Shown: positions 1 through 6,222, counted from the stretch's first letter. The stretch: DNA of 6,513 nt from Puniceicoccales bacterium (GCA_031290315.1 JAITNS010000066.1:1-6513), one strand, 5' to 3'. Notes: generated by a model not told the origin, from the letters alone. Program-made: numbers and translations.

Positions 1-165
1 TTGATTGTAGCCCAATAATTATGTATAATATACATAATTATTGGGCTAATAAAAGGTCAAGGAGTCCGTGACTCCTTGCAGGGCATGGGACGGAGTCCCA
101 TAACAAGCAGCTCCAGGGGGATCCATCCCCTGGCGGGGTGTGGGGCGGGGAGTCCCATAAAAACT
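1..165 (+). repeat. Left copy of the modular hairpin repeat (long inverted repeat)
   Basis: A string of five stem-loops separated by short spacers. Module 1 is 8-48 (20-bp arms, 1-nt centre). Module 2 is 58-78 (9-bp arms, loop cgt). Module 3 is 85-101 (7-bp arms, loop gga). Module 4 is 113-133 (ccagggg paired with cccctgg, one bulged G). Module 5 is 141-157 (tggggc paired with gtccca, one G-T pair). The whole block matches the reverse complement of 6200-6361. By eye I count six substitutions and two short indels over about 163 bp, or about 95% identity. It has no credible coding content and is much more GC-rich than the genes. The window begins inside or at the edge of the repeat, so its true outer end is not visible. 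Confidence 0.9.
8..48. repeat. 41-bp perfect palindrome (module 1, left copy)
   Basis: The left arm tagcccaataattatgtata is followed by a single a and then its exact reverse complement. This AT-rich palindrome differs in composition from the GC-rich modules 2-5 beside it. A symmetric site of this length could be a cruciform, a protein-binding site or the end of a mobile element. Nothing in the sequence decides among these. Confidence 0.9.
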
Positions 166-222
166 AAGTCAAAAGTTCTTTGAACTAATCTTGACATTTT
201 AAGATTTTCAGCTACTAAAGAA

Positions 223-230
223 AAGGAGGG
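223..230 (+). promoter_or_regulatory. Strong Shine-Dalgarno sequence of the kinase-like gene
   Basis: The stretch aaggaggg includes GGAGG at 225-229, six bases before the ATG at 236. It closely matches the 16S rRNA anti-Shine-Dalgarno and fixes the start codon, and with it the N-terminal signal peptide. No other gene in the window has a comparable site. Confidence 0.85.
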
Positions 231-235
231 TAGAC

Positions 236-1195
236 ATGGGACGAATAGGAATAATAGGAGGAATTTTGGCATTAGGGTTATCATATTCTTATGCTAAAGA
301 AGGTGAAATAAAAACGAAGACATTTCCTCAAAAAACAGAACCGGTAAAACAAAAAGCAAAACCGGTAAAAGATTCTATAAAATCTGAGAGAACAATGAAA
401 TCAAAAAACAAAAAATCGAATAAGGCGACTACTCCAAAAGCAGAGACGGGAAATAAAAACTCCAAAACATCGGCTTTAGAAAGTAAACAATCTGAAAAAA
501 TTTTAGTTACTATCGACGGAGGTTCTGCCACTAAAAAATCGCCGGTCGCTAAAAGTATATCGGAAAAAATGAACTTCATTTACTTTGAAACAGGCGCCAT
601 CTACCGTACCGTTGCGTACGTCCTCGCTAAACATAGATTGAAACCTAAAATAGAAAACAAATATAAAATTGAAGAATTTCTTAGAAATGTTTCATGGAAG
701 ACGTGCATTAAAAATCGCTATGCTTGTTTTATCATAGATGGAGAGATGTTGTCCGATAAAGAGTTGCGTTCCGACGAGTTAAATGCGACAGTCGCCGTAT
801 ATGCCTCTTTATTTGAATCGGTGCACACTTTTTGCTATAAAGTAGCCCGCGCAACATTACCTTATATCCAATCCGAAGATCTCGCCGGTCTTATCGCCGA
901 AGGACGTACCTGTGGAACTCAGTATTTCCCGGAAGCAGATTTAAAATTTTGGTTTAATGCCAGCGCTGCCGCGAAAGTCGCGTTCCGTCTAAACGAAGAG
1001 AAAGAAGTCGACGATCCTCTAAAGCGCGACGAGTTAGATAAAAACCAACTATTTTTCCCTCTCAAAGAACCTGGAGGCGCCGTACGTATTTGGACACATA
1101 ACCGATCCCTACCGGAAAATATTTGTTTGGTATCAGCTTTTGTCGAGCAAAAAATAGATGAGAAAAATGAATTGGCAAAATTAAAGAAAAAATAA
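236..1195 (+). CDS. Exported cytidylate-kinase-like protein, probably catalytically impaired
   Basis: This 319-aa protein has three parts. Residues 1-20 form a signal peptide (Arg3, hydrophobic 4-15, S-Y-A before a likely cut after Ala20). Residues 21-88 are a Lys-rich, low-complexity linker with 19 lysines. From about residue 89 to the end is a domain resembling (d)CMP kinase, which normally phosphorylates CMP/dCMP with ATP in the cytoplasm. Recognisable motifs are the P-loop region from Ile93, TGAIYR at 119-124 (CMP-site motif), EGR at 222-224 and the lid KRDELDKNQ at 263-271. Key changes against E. coli Cmk, aligned by eye: the P-loop reads GGSATKKS, so the glycine before the lysine is Lys100. 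The lid arginines are replaced by Leu267, Lys269 and Gln271, and GRDMG has become GRTCG. Export plus these losses argue for a pseudo-kinase with a structural or binding role. The short lid resembles Opitutae Cmk as I remember it. The strong Shine-Dalgarno sequence supports this start; M54 is a poorer alternative. The coding call is firm, the function unknown. Confidence 0.8.
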   Translation: MGRIGIIGGILALGLSYSYAKEGEIKTKTFPQKTEPVKQKAKPVKDSIKSERTMKSKNKKSNKATTPKAETGNKNSKTSALESKQSEKILVTIDGGSATKKSPVAKSISEKMNFIYFETGAIYRTVAYVLAKHRLKPKIENKYKIEEFLRNVSWKTCIKNRYACFIIDGEMLSDKELRSDELNATVAVYASLFESVHTFCYKVARATLPYIQSEDLAGLIAEGRTCGTQYFPEADLKFWFNASAAAKVAFRLNEEKEVDDPLKRDELDKNQLFFPLKEPGGAVRIWTHNRSLPENICLVSAFVEQKIDEKNELAKLKKK

Positions 1196-1200
1196 ATTAC

Positions 1201-3579
1201 TTAAACAAATGCTTCACGATTACTCCAAATCCCACAACTCAATGGAGGGAGTTTTAAAATATCATCTGTCCAAATATAAGTGGCGCGAGTTTCTGGCGAA
1301 AAGGAAAAGGTATCTGCAATTTGTGTGAAATTATTTGCAAATGGTATTTTAAAATGAGCCCTTGAAAAATATGGATTGATTGCTAAAATGACCTGTTTGG
1401 AACCATACTCACGAGTCCCATTAAACAAAGCTAAGATTGCTGAATTCTTTTCTTCAGATGGAATTATTTGAATATATTCCATAGATGGGCAATTGTTTAA
1501 ACAAAATAATTGCAAGTTTTTACGAAAATGAATCAATTGCTGAATATATTTTGATGTTAGCGGATATTCCAATGCCCTCGAATAGTCCAAAGCGTTTAGG
1601 TCACCCCGTTGGTATGTATTATGTACACCTCTTTTAGAATGGAGCAATTCGATTCCTTCGCCTAACATCGGCACTCCCAAGGATAGCAATAAAATCGCAA
1701 GGGCCATATGTGTTCGCCGAATATCGACCAATGTCGGCATAAAACCGTCGTGATTGATGTTTTCGGTAATCATATCTAACCAACAAAAATCGTCGTGGGA
1801 CGATAAGTAATTGATGCTTTGTGCCGGAAATTTTGACCGAAACGTTAGAGAGCCTCGCAAAAAATATTCTATACCTTCCCTATTACCGTTTCCCAAGATA
1901 TAGGATTTTAAGAAGTCACGGAACTCATCATTCCAGCCTTGGAGGTCTGTTTTTTTCAAATCATGGCCCACATATCCGCGAAAACTCCATGGTTCTGCGA
2001 TCATGATAATGGAGGGCTTAATTTTTTGCAAACACCTACGCACATTATCTAAAAAATTTAACCCAATTAATTCTGCTAAATCGAAACGAAATCCATCTAC
2101 ATCATAAGTTTGAACAAAATGAATTAAACTGTCGACGATCATTTTTTGCACCATTGGGCTTTCCGTACGTAAATCATTACCACATCCGCTAAAGTTTAGC
2201 AAATTTCCATCATGATTGGTTCGAAAATAATATTGGGGATCGATTTTATAAAGATGATTGGGATCGCCAACATGGTTATAAACAACATCTAAAATAACTG
2301 CTAAATTATTATCATGGCAAGTTTTGACGAGATCGCGAAATTCTTCAATTTGCGTACCATTTGCGGGATCACTGCCATATGCGCTAGCGGGTGAAAAATA
2401 GTTGACTGGCATATACCCCCAGTGATAGTCCTCTTTTTTTTCGTTGTCAAATTCTTGGATCGGTTGCAATTCGATCGCATTAATTCCTAAATCTTGCAAA
2501 TAATTACTTTCTATAAATTTTTTCAACCCATTAAATTCCAATTTTTCCTGAGGAGTAATATTGGAGAAATTAGCAATTAAATCACGGACATGACATTCGT
2601 AGATGATCAATTTCTCCTGCGCTGGCGGATTAAAATGGTGTTTAATAAATTTTTCTTCGACAATTATTCCTGGTCCCTGAGAATTAATAGTTGTTTTGGC
2701 ATAGGGATCGAGAACTTCAGTGCAAACTTCATCATTATTTATTTTATTTTTTAAACGAAACATATAATATTGTTCTTTCAAATTTTCTTCAACTGTTATT
2801 TGCCAAATGCCATTTTGAGAGCGTATCATAGGAAAACAGCGAAAACTTTCATTTAAGTTTTTTTTCCAACACACTTCTACGAATAGCGCACGTGGAGCAA
2901 ATAATGCAAAAAATGTTTTATTTTTTTCGATCCAAGCACCTAATTTTTCATCGGAATATTTTGAGAATAGCAATCGAGAATCGTCGATTTTTATTTTCTC
3001 ATTTTTGTAAATCATCTCGGAAGAATTACGCAAATCGAAGCAATCATTTTCGAGCGTAAACTGTAAAATATGTTGCCCTGTTTTTGAAGCGCGATATTCC
3101 AAATTTGCAATACCGGGACGCGCAATAACGCTATTTCTAGAATAATCTGGTAGCGGTAACCACTCCCAATTTCCCGTAACAAATTTAAACTGAAAACATT
3201 CCGGCAATTCACTTTTTAGTATTTTTAAAATAAAATATAATTTCTCCTGAATTATTATATGTTTTAATCTCCATTTTTCGTCGTGACCATTGGATAACCA
3301 TTGATTGATATCGCCTGCCAAGTAAAAATTTTCTTCCTCTGCAATATGAGATGGAATTATATCCTTAGACAAAGCAAAAACGATTCCTTCATTTTCCTCA
3401 AAAAATCCACTTACTTCCGCACAATCCAATAAAGAAGCGGGCGATAAATAGAATTTTCGAGGTTGACCATTTATCAGTAACTCCCCTACGATTTTCGCAT
3501 ATTCCTGATCCCTCAGATTATGATTAAAAAATAATAATCCCTGTTTTTCGTTTATCCATTCTATATTTGTAATCATCAT
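1201..3579 (-). CDS. GH13 pullulanase-type glycogen/starch debranching enzyme
   Basis: This 792-aa protein probably hydrolyses alpha-1,6 branch linkages in glycogen-like glucans. It lacks a signal peptide and should act in the cytoplasm. Residues 15-140 contain an E-set-like segment (FYLAGDINQW at 86-95 resembles glycogen-binding AMPK/CBM48 domains). Residues about 205-310 look like a second CBM48, entering at GAW 214-216. The (beta/alpha)8 catalytic domain runs from IYECHVRDL (326-334) to about 700, followed by a C-terminal beta domain. All four GH13 regions are present: DVVYNH 431-436; GFRFD 496-500 with nucleophile Asp500; IAEPW 527-531 with acid/base Glu529; and SSHDD 593-597 with His595 and Asp596. 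The pullulanase hallmark YNWGYDP appears as YHWGYMP at 385-391, and GVHNTYQRGDLNALDY (651-666) fits the pullulanase/isoamylase side of the family. Intact regions suggest an active enzyme. It is convergent with the kinase-like gene (5-bp gap). The first of two adjacent ATGs is used, with no Shine-Dalgarno visible. GlgX- or pullulanase-type specificity cannot be settled here. Confidence 0.9.
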   Translation of the reverse strand: MMITNIEWINEKQGLLFFNHNLRDQEYAKIVGELLINGQPRKFYLSPASLLDCAEVSGFFEENEGIVFALSKDIIPSHIAEEENFYLAGDINQWLSNGHDEKWRLKHIIIQEKLYFILKILKSELPECFQFKFVTGNWEWLPLPDYSRNSVIARPGIANLEYRASKTGQHILQFTLENDCFDLRNSSEMIYKNEKIKIDDSRLLFSKYSDEKLGAWIEKNKTFFALFAPRALFVEVCWKKNLNESFRCFPMIRSQNGIWQITVEENLKEQYYMFRLKNKINNDEVCTEVLDPYAKTTINSQGPGIIVEEKFIKHHFNPPAQEKLIIYECHVRDLIANFSNITPQEKLEFNGLKKFIESNYLQDLGINAIELQPIQEFDNEKKEDYHWGYMPVNYFSPASAYGSDPANGTQIEEFRDLVKTCHDNNLAVILDVVYNHVGDPNHLYKIDPQYYFRTNHDGNLLNFSGCGNDLRTESPMVQKMIVDSLIHFVQTYDVDGFRFDLAELIGLNFLDNVRRCLQKIKPSIIMIAEPWSFRGYVGHDLKKTDLQGWNDEFRDFLKSYILGNGNREGIEYFLRGSLTFRSKFPAQSINYLSSHDDFCWLDMITENINHDGFMPTLVDIRRTHMALAILLLSLGVPMLGEGIELLHSKRGVHNTYQRGDLNALDYSRALEYPLTSKYIQQLIHFRKNLQLFCLNNCPSMEYIQIIPSEEKNSAILALFNGTREYGSKQVILAINPYFSRAHFKIPFANNFTQIADTFSFSPETRATYIWTDDILKLPPLSCGIWSNREAFV

Positions 3580-3590
3580 ATTTAATAATT

Positions 3591-3596
3591 ATTATA
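3591..3596 (-). promoter_or_regulatory. Possible -10 element before the debranching-enzyme gene
   Basis: Read on the minus strand this is a perfect TATAAT, 11 bases before the ATG at 3579. A start about 7 bases downstream would give an almost leaderless mRNA, which would fit the missing Shine-Dalgarno. I see no matching -35 at the usual spacing; the nearest candidate, TTGTAA at 3618-3623, is 21 bases away. The surroundings are very AT-rich, so a chance match is likely. Confidence 0.3.
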
Positions 3597-3644
3597 GATT
3601 AAAAAATTAAGATACTTTTACAAATATATTTTTTAGAAATACCG

Positions 3645-4055
3645 TTATAGGTCCAGACATTGAATTGGATTATCTTTAGAGATCTTTAATTTTTCTTTAT
3701 GGAGAAGCATTTTTTTGACTTCCGACTCCCAAGTTTTTATTTTTTGCTCAGATCCCTTCAAGACAATTTTCAGAGTAGTACATTTTCCGGATTGTTCCGA
3801 AAAAAGATTCCGCAGAAAAATTTTTGTTCTTGTACAGGCCACTGCTATGGGTGAACCCTCATAGCGGGAACAAATTTCTGTAAAGAATTTTTGGCGAGCG
3901 TGATGGTTGTCATCGATTACTTTAAGTGCACAAATACCTTCATCATCAATCGCCATTGCAATAATTTTTGATTGATATTCATGAAATCCAATGGAAATGA
4001 ACGGTTTCACATACAATTCATTCCAAACATCATCTGTAATGGTTTTAATTTTCAT
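3645..4055 (-). CDS. Small protein with faint resemblance to O6-alkylguanine-DNA methyltransferase, active site absent
   Basis: This 136-aa protein has no signal peptide or membrane segment. I do not recognise it firmly. Residues 31-48 (IIAMAIDDEGICALKVID) read like the beta-hairpin in the N-terminal domain of Ada/Ogt methyltransferases, where 'adDEGicaLef-dd' patterns are common. The next segment, 52-70, resembles the following helix. Residues 94-110, with GSEQ and a Trp, may be a distorted form of the GTxFQxxVW motif. The catalytic PCHR and the C-terminal recognition helix are missing; the protein ends soon after NPIQC (129-133). It is therefore either a remnant of a repair enzyme or an unrelated small protein. 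The 65 bp after the stop contain no remainder of the domain. It lies 65 bp upstream of the debranching-enzyme gene on the same strand and is divergent from lptC. No Shine-Dalgarno is visible. The reading frame is plausible, the family assignment weak. Confidence 0.6.
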   Translation of the reverse strand: MKIKTITDDVWNELYVKPFISIGFHEYQSKIIAMAIDDEGICALKVIDDNHHARQKFFTEICSRYEGSPIAVACTRTKIFLRNLFSEQSGKCTTLKIVLKGSEQKIKTWESEVKKMLLHKEKLKISKDNPIQCLDL

Positions 4056-4083
4056 AGTCTTTTATGGGTAAAGTTGAGTTATA

Positions 4084-4112
4084 TTTATGGATGACTTTTG
4101 AAGGTCTGTCAA
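4084..4112 (-). promoter_or_regulatory. Candidate promoter for the 136-aa minus-strand gene
   Basis: On the minus strand, TTGACA (4112 to 4107) is a perfect -35 hexamer. It is followed after 17 bases by CATAAA (4089 to 4084), which matches the -10 consensus at four of six positions. Transcription would start near 4077, about 20 bases before the ATG. It lies in the 108-bp divergent gap between this gene and lptC. Confidence 0.45.
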
Positions 4113-4163
4113 GTAAAATTTTTAACTTGAAAAACTTTTCCATATATTTTTTGTATTGATGAT

Positions 4164-4592
4164 ATGTTTGGACGATTCTTTTTAGTTTTGATTTTTATTT
4201 TTCATTTTCCGAAAAGTTATGGAGACCAGTTACATCGTTTTTCATTACCCTTCTTTAATGAAAGGGGCACTAAAATTTGTGATATCTTTGGTCGGAGGGC
4301 CGATTTATCCGATAATAAAAGTCTCAAATTGTTCGATATTAACATTCAAACTTTTTCCAAAACTAAGGATGATCCGAGCCACAACATTTCGATTATGAGC
4401 GATCAAGCGATGATTAATCCTCTCGAACATCGCGCATCCGGCAACGGCTTTATTGTTATTTCAAACCGAGAATTTTCGGCAAGTGGTAATGATTGGCAAT
4501 TCTTAGGGGATATTCAAAATGATTCCAAAAATTTCACTATTAATAAAAATGTCCAAGTATTTTTTGAAAAACTCCAACATACTCATGATTAA
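4164..4592 (+). CDS. lptC: LptC-like LPS export protein, membrane-anchored periplasmic
   Basis: This 142-aa protein has one hydrophobic N-terminal segment (residues 3-18), a signal anchor or signal peptide, and the remainder is periplasmic. LptC receives LPS from the LptBFG transporter and passes it to LptA through a beta-jellyroll. The body alternates short beta-strands in the manner of LptC. The stretch ASGNGFIVISNREFSASGND (91-110) and the C-terminal NFTINKNVQVFFE (122-134) resemble the 'SGxGF...IxKNVxV' ending of LptC-related proteins in Verrucomicrobiota as I recall them. It is shorter than E. coli LptC (191 aa). Its direct overlap with lptA and the nearby lptB strongly support the assignment, because the sequence itself is poorly conserved. 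No Shine-Dalgarno precedes the ATG. A weak TATATT (4143-4148) could be a -10 element with a very short leader. Confidence 0.75.
   Translation: MFGRFFLVLIFIFHFPKSYGDQLHRFSLPFFNERGTKICDIFGRRADLSDNKSLKLFDINIQTFSKTKDDPSHNISIMSDQAMINPLEHRASGNGFIVISNREFSASGNDWQFLGDIQNDSKNFTINKNVQVFFEKLQHTHD
4585..4592 (+). promoter_or_regulatory. lptC/lptA stop-start overlap
   Basis: In ATGATTAA, the ATG of lptA precedes the TAA of lptC by two bases in a different frame. This gives an 8-base overlap. With no Shine-Dalgarno nearby, termination-reinitiation of the same ribosomes is the likely way lptA is translated. Confidence 0.7.
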
Positions 4593-5298
4593 ATTACAAT
4601 TTTTTATTTTATTTCTTATCCCATTCACTTCGATTTTCGGAGATATAATATTAGCTAAATCTAAAAATTCAGCTTCACTCCAATCACCTAGGAGAACTAC
4701 TAGGGGAGGTGCGAAAAAGAATTCGAGGACTTCGATCACTAGCGATAAATTAAAAGTTGTATCCAGTACCCATTCGCCAGAAGTAGCTAAATCCGAAAAT
4801 TCAGCTTCACCCCAATCCCCTACGACAACTACTACTACGGGAGGTGCGGAAAAAAATTTAGGGACTTCGATTACTAGCGATAAATTAGAAGTTTCACTGA
4901 ATAATAATCAATCTGAATTTTTATTTACAGGAAATGTCAAATTAAGCGCTCCATCATTTTCCGCAAAATGTGTCGCAGCAAAAGTGATAACTTTTGGAAA
5001 GACTCCGAATTTAGCTGCCGATTTCGATTCTATTAAAAAAATTTCGATTACGGGGCCTTTGTTGTTGCAACAAGGAGAGCGCTCCTGTTCTGCCGATTAT
5101 GCTGAGATCACGACAGAAAATACCACAATTATACTTTCCGGTAAGGCTACTGCTAGAGATACAATGGGGACTATATCGGGACATGAAATTCGTATTAATT
5201 ATAATACAAAAAGTATTGAAATTTCGAGCGGAGCCCAACAAAATCCTGTTAGCGTAAATATCGCACCCGAATCGCTTGGCAATAAATTTGCTCAATAA
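4585..5298 (+). CDS. lptA: LptA/OstA-like periplasmic LPS-transport protein
   Basis: This 237-aa protein begins with a signal peptide (hydrophobic 5-18; cut probably after Gly19 or Ala24). LptA forms the beta-jellyroll bridge that carries LPS across the periplasm. The OstA-like domain runs from about TSITSDKLEV (94-103) through FLFTGNVKLSAPSFSAKC (112-129), then a series of strands to about residue 226. The 'ITSDxLEV ... FxGNVxL ... A.Y' pattern is typical of the family. I chose the ATG at 4585 rather than the in-frame ATG at 4519 because it starts directly at the signal peptide and overlaps the lptC stop by 8 bases. The longer form would add 22 residues, not hydrophobic in signal style, inside lptC. 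No Shine-Dalgarno is present, so translation is probably coupled to lptC. Oddly, residues 24-58 are repeated as 68-103, duplicating the first strand of the domain. The gene ends with two consecutive TAA codons. Confidence 0.85.
   Translation: MIKLQFFILFLIPFTSIFGDIILAKSKNSASLQSPRRTTRGGAKKNSRTSITSDKLKVVSSTHSPEVAKSENSASPQSPTTTTTTGGAEKNLGTSITSDKLEVSLNNNQSEFLFTGNVKLSAPSFSAKCVAAKVITFGKTPNLAADFDSIKKISITGPLLLQQGERSCSADYAEITTENTTIILSGKATARDTMGTISGHEIRINYNTKSIEISSGAQQNPVSVNIAPESLGNKFAQ
4654..4758 (+). repeat. In-frame tandem duplication in lptA, copy 1
   Basis: Encodes residues 24-58 (from AKSKNSAS to SDKLKV). It recurs 132 bases later at 4786-4893, with 27 bases between the copies. The DNA identity is roughly 85% by eye. 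Copy 1 is richer in Arg and Lys (RRTTRGGAKK) than copy 2. Confidence 0.9.
4786..4893 (+). repeat. In-frame tandem duplication in lptA, copy 2
   Basis: Encodes residues 68-103 (from AKSENSAS to SDKLEV). It is one codon longer than copy 1 because of an additional Thr in a six-Thr run. It leads directly into the intact OstA-like domain, so this copy is probably the original or functional one. Confidence 0.9.
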
Positions 5299-5299
5299 T

Positions 5300-5330
5300 A
5301 AGGATAAGATCGTAGTAGACATTTATCCTT
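5300..5330 (+). terminator. Weak stem-loop after lptA
   Basis: The stem aaggataa (5300-5307) pairs with ttatcctt (5323-5330) across a 15-base loop, starting 2 bases after the lptA stop codon. The stem is AT-rich, and the sequence after it is taaaac rather than a T-run. It would be a poor intrinsic terminator and may only attenuate or stabilise the lptCA transcript. Confidence 0.3.
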
Positions 5331-5367
5331 TAAAACAAATATTATTCTATAAAAACATAAAATTTCC

Positions 5368-5396
5368 TTGCTATCATAAAATTATTAAACTATTTT
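5368..5396 (+). promoter_or_regulatory. Candidate promoter for lptB
   Basis: In the 175-bp gap between lptA and lptB, TTGCTA (5368-5373) is followed after 17 bases by TATTTT (5391-5396), each matching consensus at four of six positions. A second possible -10, TATAGT at 5416-5421, has no good -35. The gap and these sites suggest that lptB may be transcribed separately from lptCA, but the region is AT-rich enough for chance matches. Confidence 0.3.
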
Positions 5397-5473
5397 TCCC
5401 TCCATCGAAAAACAGTATAGTTAAGATGTAAAAATTTCCTTTCCTGGAATAAGAAATTTATTTTAGTAATAAT

Positions 5474-6199
5474 ATGAGTTATAGGTTATCGGCCCATGCG
5501 CTTTGCAAACATTACGGTGAACGCAATGTGGTTCATAATATTGATTTAACAATTGTTTCCGGTGAAATTATTGGTATTTTAGGGCCTAATGGGGCTGGGA
5601 AGACGACGACATTTTATATATTAGTTGGTCTTATCGAACCCGATTCGGGTAATGTCATTCTCAATCAAGAAGATATTACGCAATTGCCCATGTATCGGCG
5701 TGCTCGTCTTGGGATTGGTTACCTTCCTCAAGAAAGTTCTATTTTTAAAAAATTATCGGTATACGATAATTTAAAGATTATCGCCGAGAATCTTCCCATT
5801 GATTCTGAAAAAATTAATTCTACTATTTATAATTCACTTGAAGAATTTGGTATTCGACATCTTTCCCAACAAAAGGCCTACACGTTAAGCGGCGGTGAAC
5901 GTCGACGTTTAGAGATTGCGCGCACCTTAATGATCAATCCGAGATTTTTGCTCCTCGATGAGCCTTTTAGTGGCGTCGACCCAATTAGTGTCGCCGATAT
6001 CCAAAATATTATTGCCCATCTTAAAGAAAAAGGAATTGGTATTCTCATTACAGATCACAATGTTCGCGAGACACTCGCAATTGTCGATCGCGCTTATTTA
6101 ATTCATGAAGGGAAAGTCCTGTGCGAAGGTGATCATTCCGTATTACTTAATGATCCTCAAAGTCGCAAATTATATTTAGGTGAGCGTTTTTCAATGTAA
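5474..6199 (+). CDS. lptB: LptB, ATP-binding subunit of the LPS export ABC transporter
   Basis: This 241-aa protein matches the full length of E. coli LptB (241 aa). It hydrolyses ATP at the inner face of the cytoplasmic membrane to power LPS extraction by LptF/LptG and transfer to LptC and LptA. Every ABC ATPase motif is intact: Walker A GPNGAGKTT (37-45), the Q-loop Gln86 within GYLPQES, signature LSGGE (138-142), Walker B FLLLDE (158-163) with catalytic Glu163, D-loop GVDP (167-170) and switch His195 in ITDHNVRETLA. The sequences GIGYLPQ, LSVYDNL, DEPFSGVDPISV and the YLGE ending are characteristic of LptB rather than other ABC ATPases. LptF and LptG are not in the window. No Shine-Dalgarno is visible before the ATG. 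The stop codon ends one base before the right hairpin repeat begins. Confidence 0.97.
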   Translation: MSYRLSAHALCKHYGERNVVHNIDLTIVSGEIIGILGPNGAGKTTTFYILVGLIEPDSGNVILNQEDITQLPMYRRARLGIGYLPQESSIFKKLSVYDNLKIIAENLPIDSEKINSTIYNSLEEFGIRHLSQQKAYTLSGGERRRLEIARTLMINPRFLLLDEPFSGVDPISVADIQNIIAHLKEKGIGILITDHNVRETLAIVDRAYLIHEGKVLCEGDHSVLLNDPQSRKLYLGERFSM

Positions 6200-6207
6200 A
6201 GTTTTTA

Positions 6208-6222
6208 TGGGGCTCCGCCCCA
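6208..6222 (+). terminator. GC-rich hairpin directly after lptB
   Basis: The six-bp arms tggggc and gcccca enclose loop tcc, 8 bases after the lptB stop, with five Ts before rather than after the stem on the + strand. Together with the four following hairpins it would shield or end the lptB mRNA. It lacks a downstream T-run, so it is not a classical intrinsic terminator. On the minus strand the hairpin is followed by ataaaaac, not by Ts, so neither orientation fits fully. Confidence 0.35.

Noticed and set aside
1..165. CRISPR array
   Set aside because: The hairpins differ in sequence from each other and are separated by 6-11 bases. There is no constant repeat with uniform spacers and no cas gene nearby.
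191..218. TTGACA (191-196) with TACTAA (213-218) as a promoter for the kinase-like gene
   Set aside because: The start of transcription would fall near 225, inside the Shine-Dalgarno sequence at 225-229, so the mRNA would lack its ribosome site. The -10 matches only half of the consensus.
57..284. Open frame of 75 codons on the minus strand
   Set aside because: It runs through the hairpin array and into the start of the kinase-like gene. The encoded peptide reflects the palindromes and has no family features.
4519..4584. Longer LptA start at 4519
   Set aside because: It would overlap lptC by 74 bases and place a charged segment before the signal peptide. The ATG at 4585 starts right at the signal peptide and overlaps the lptC stop.
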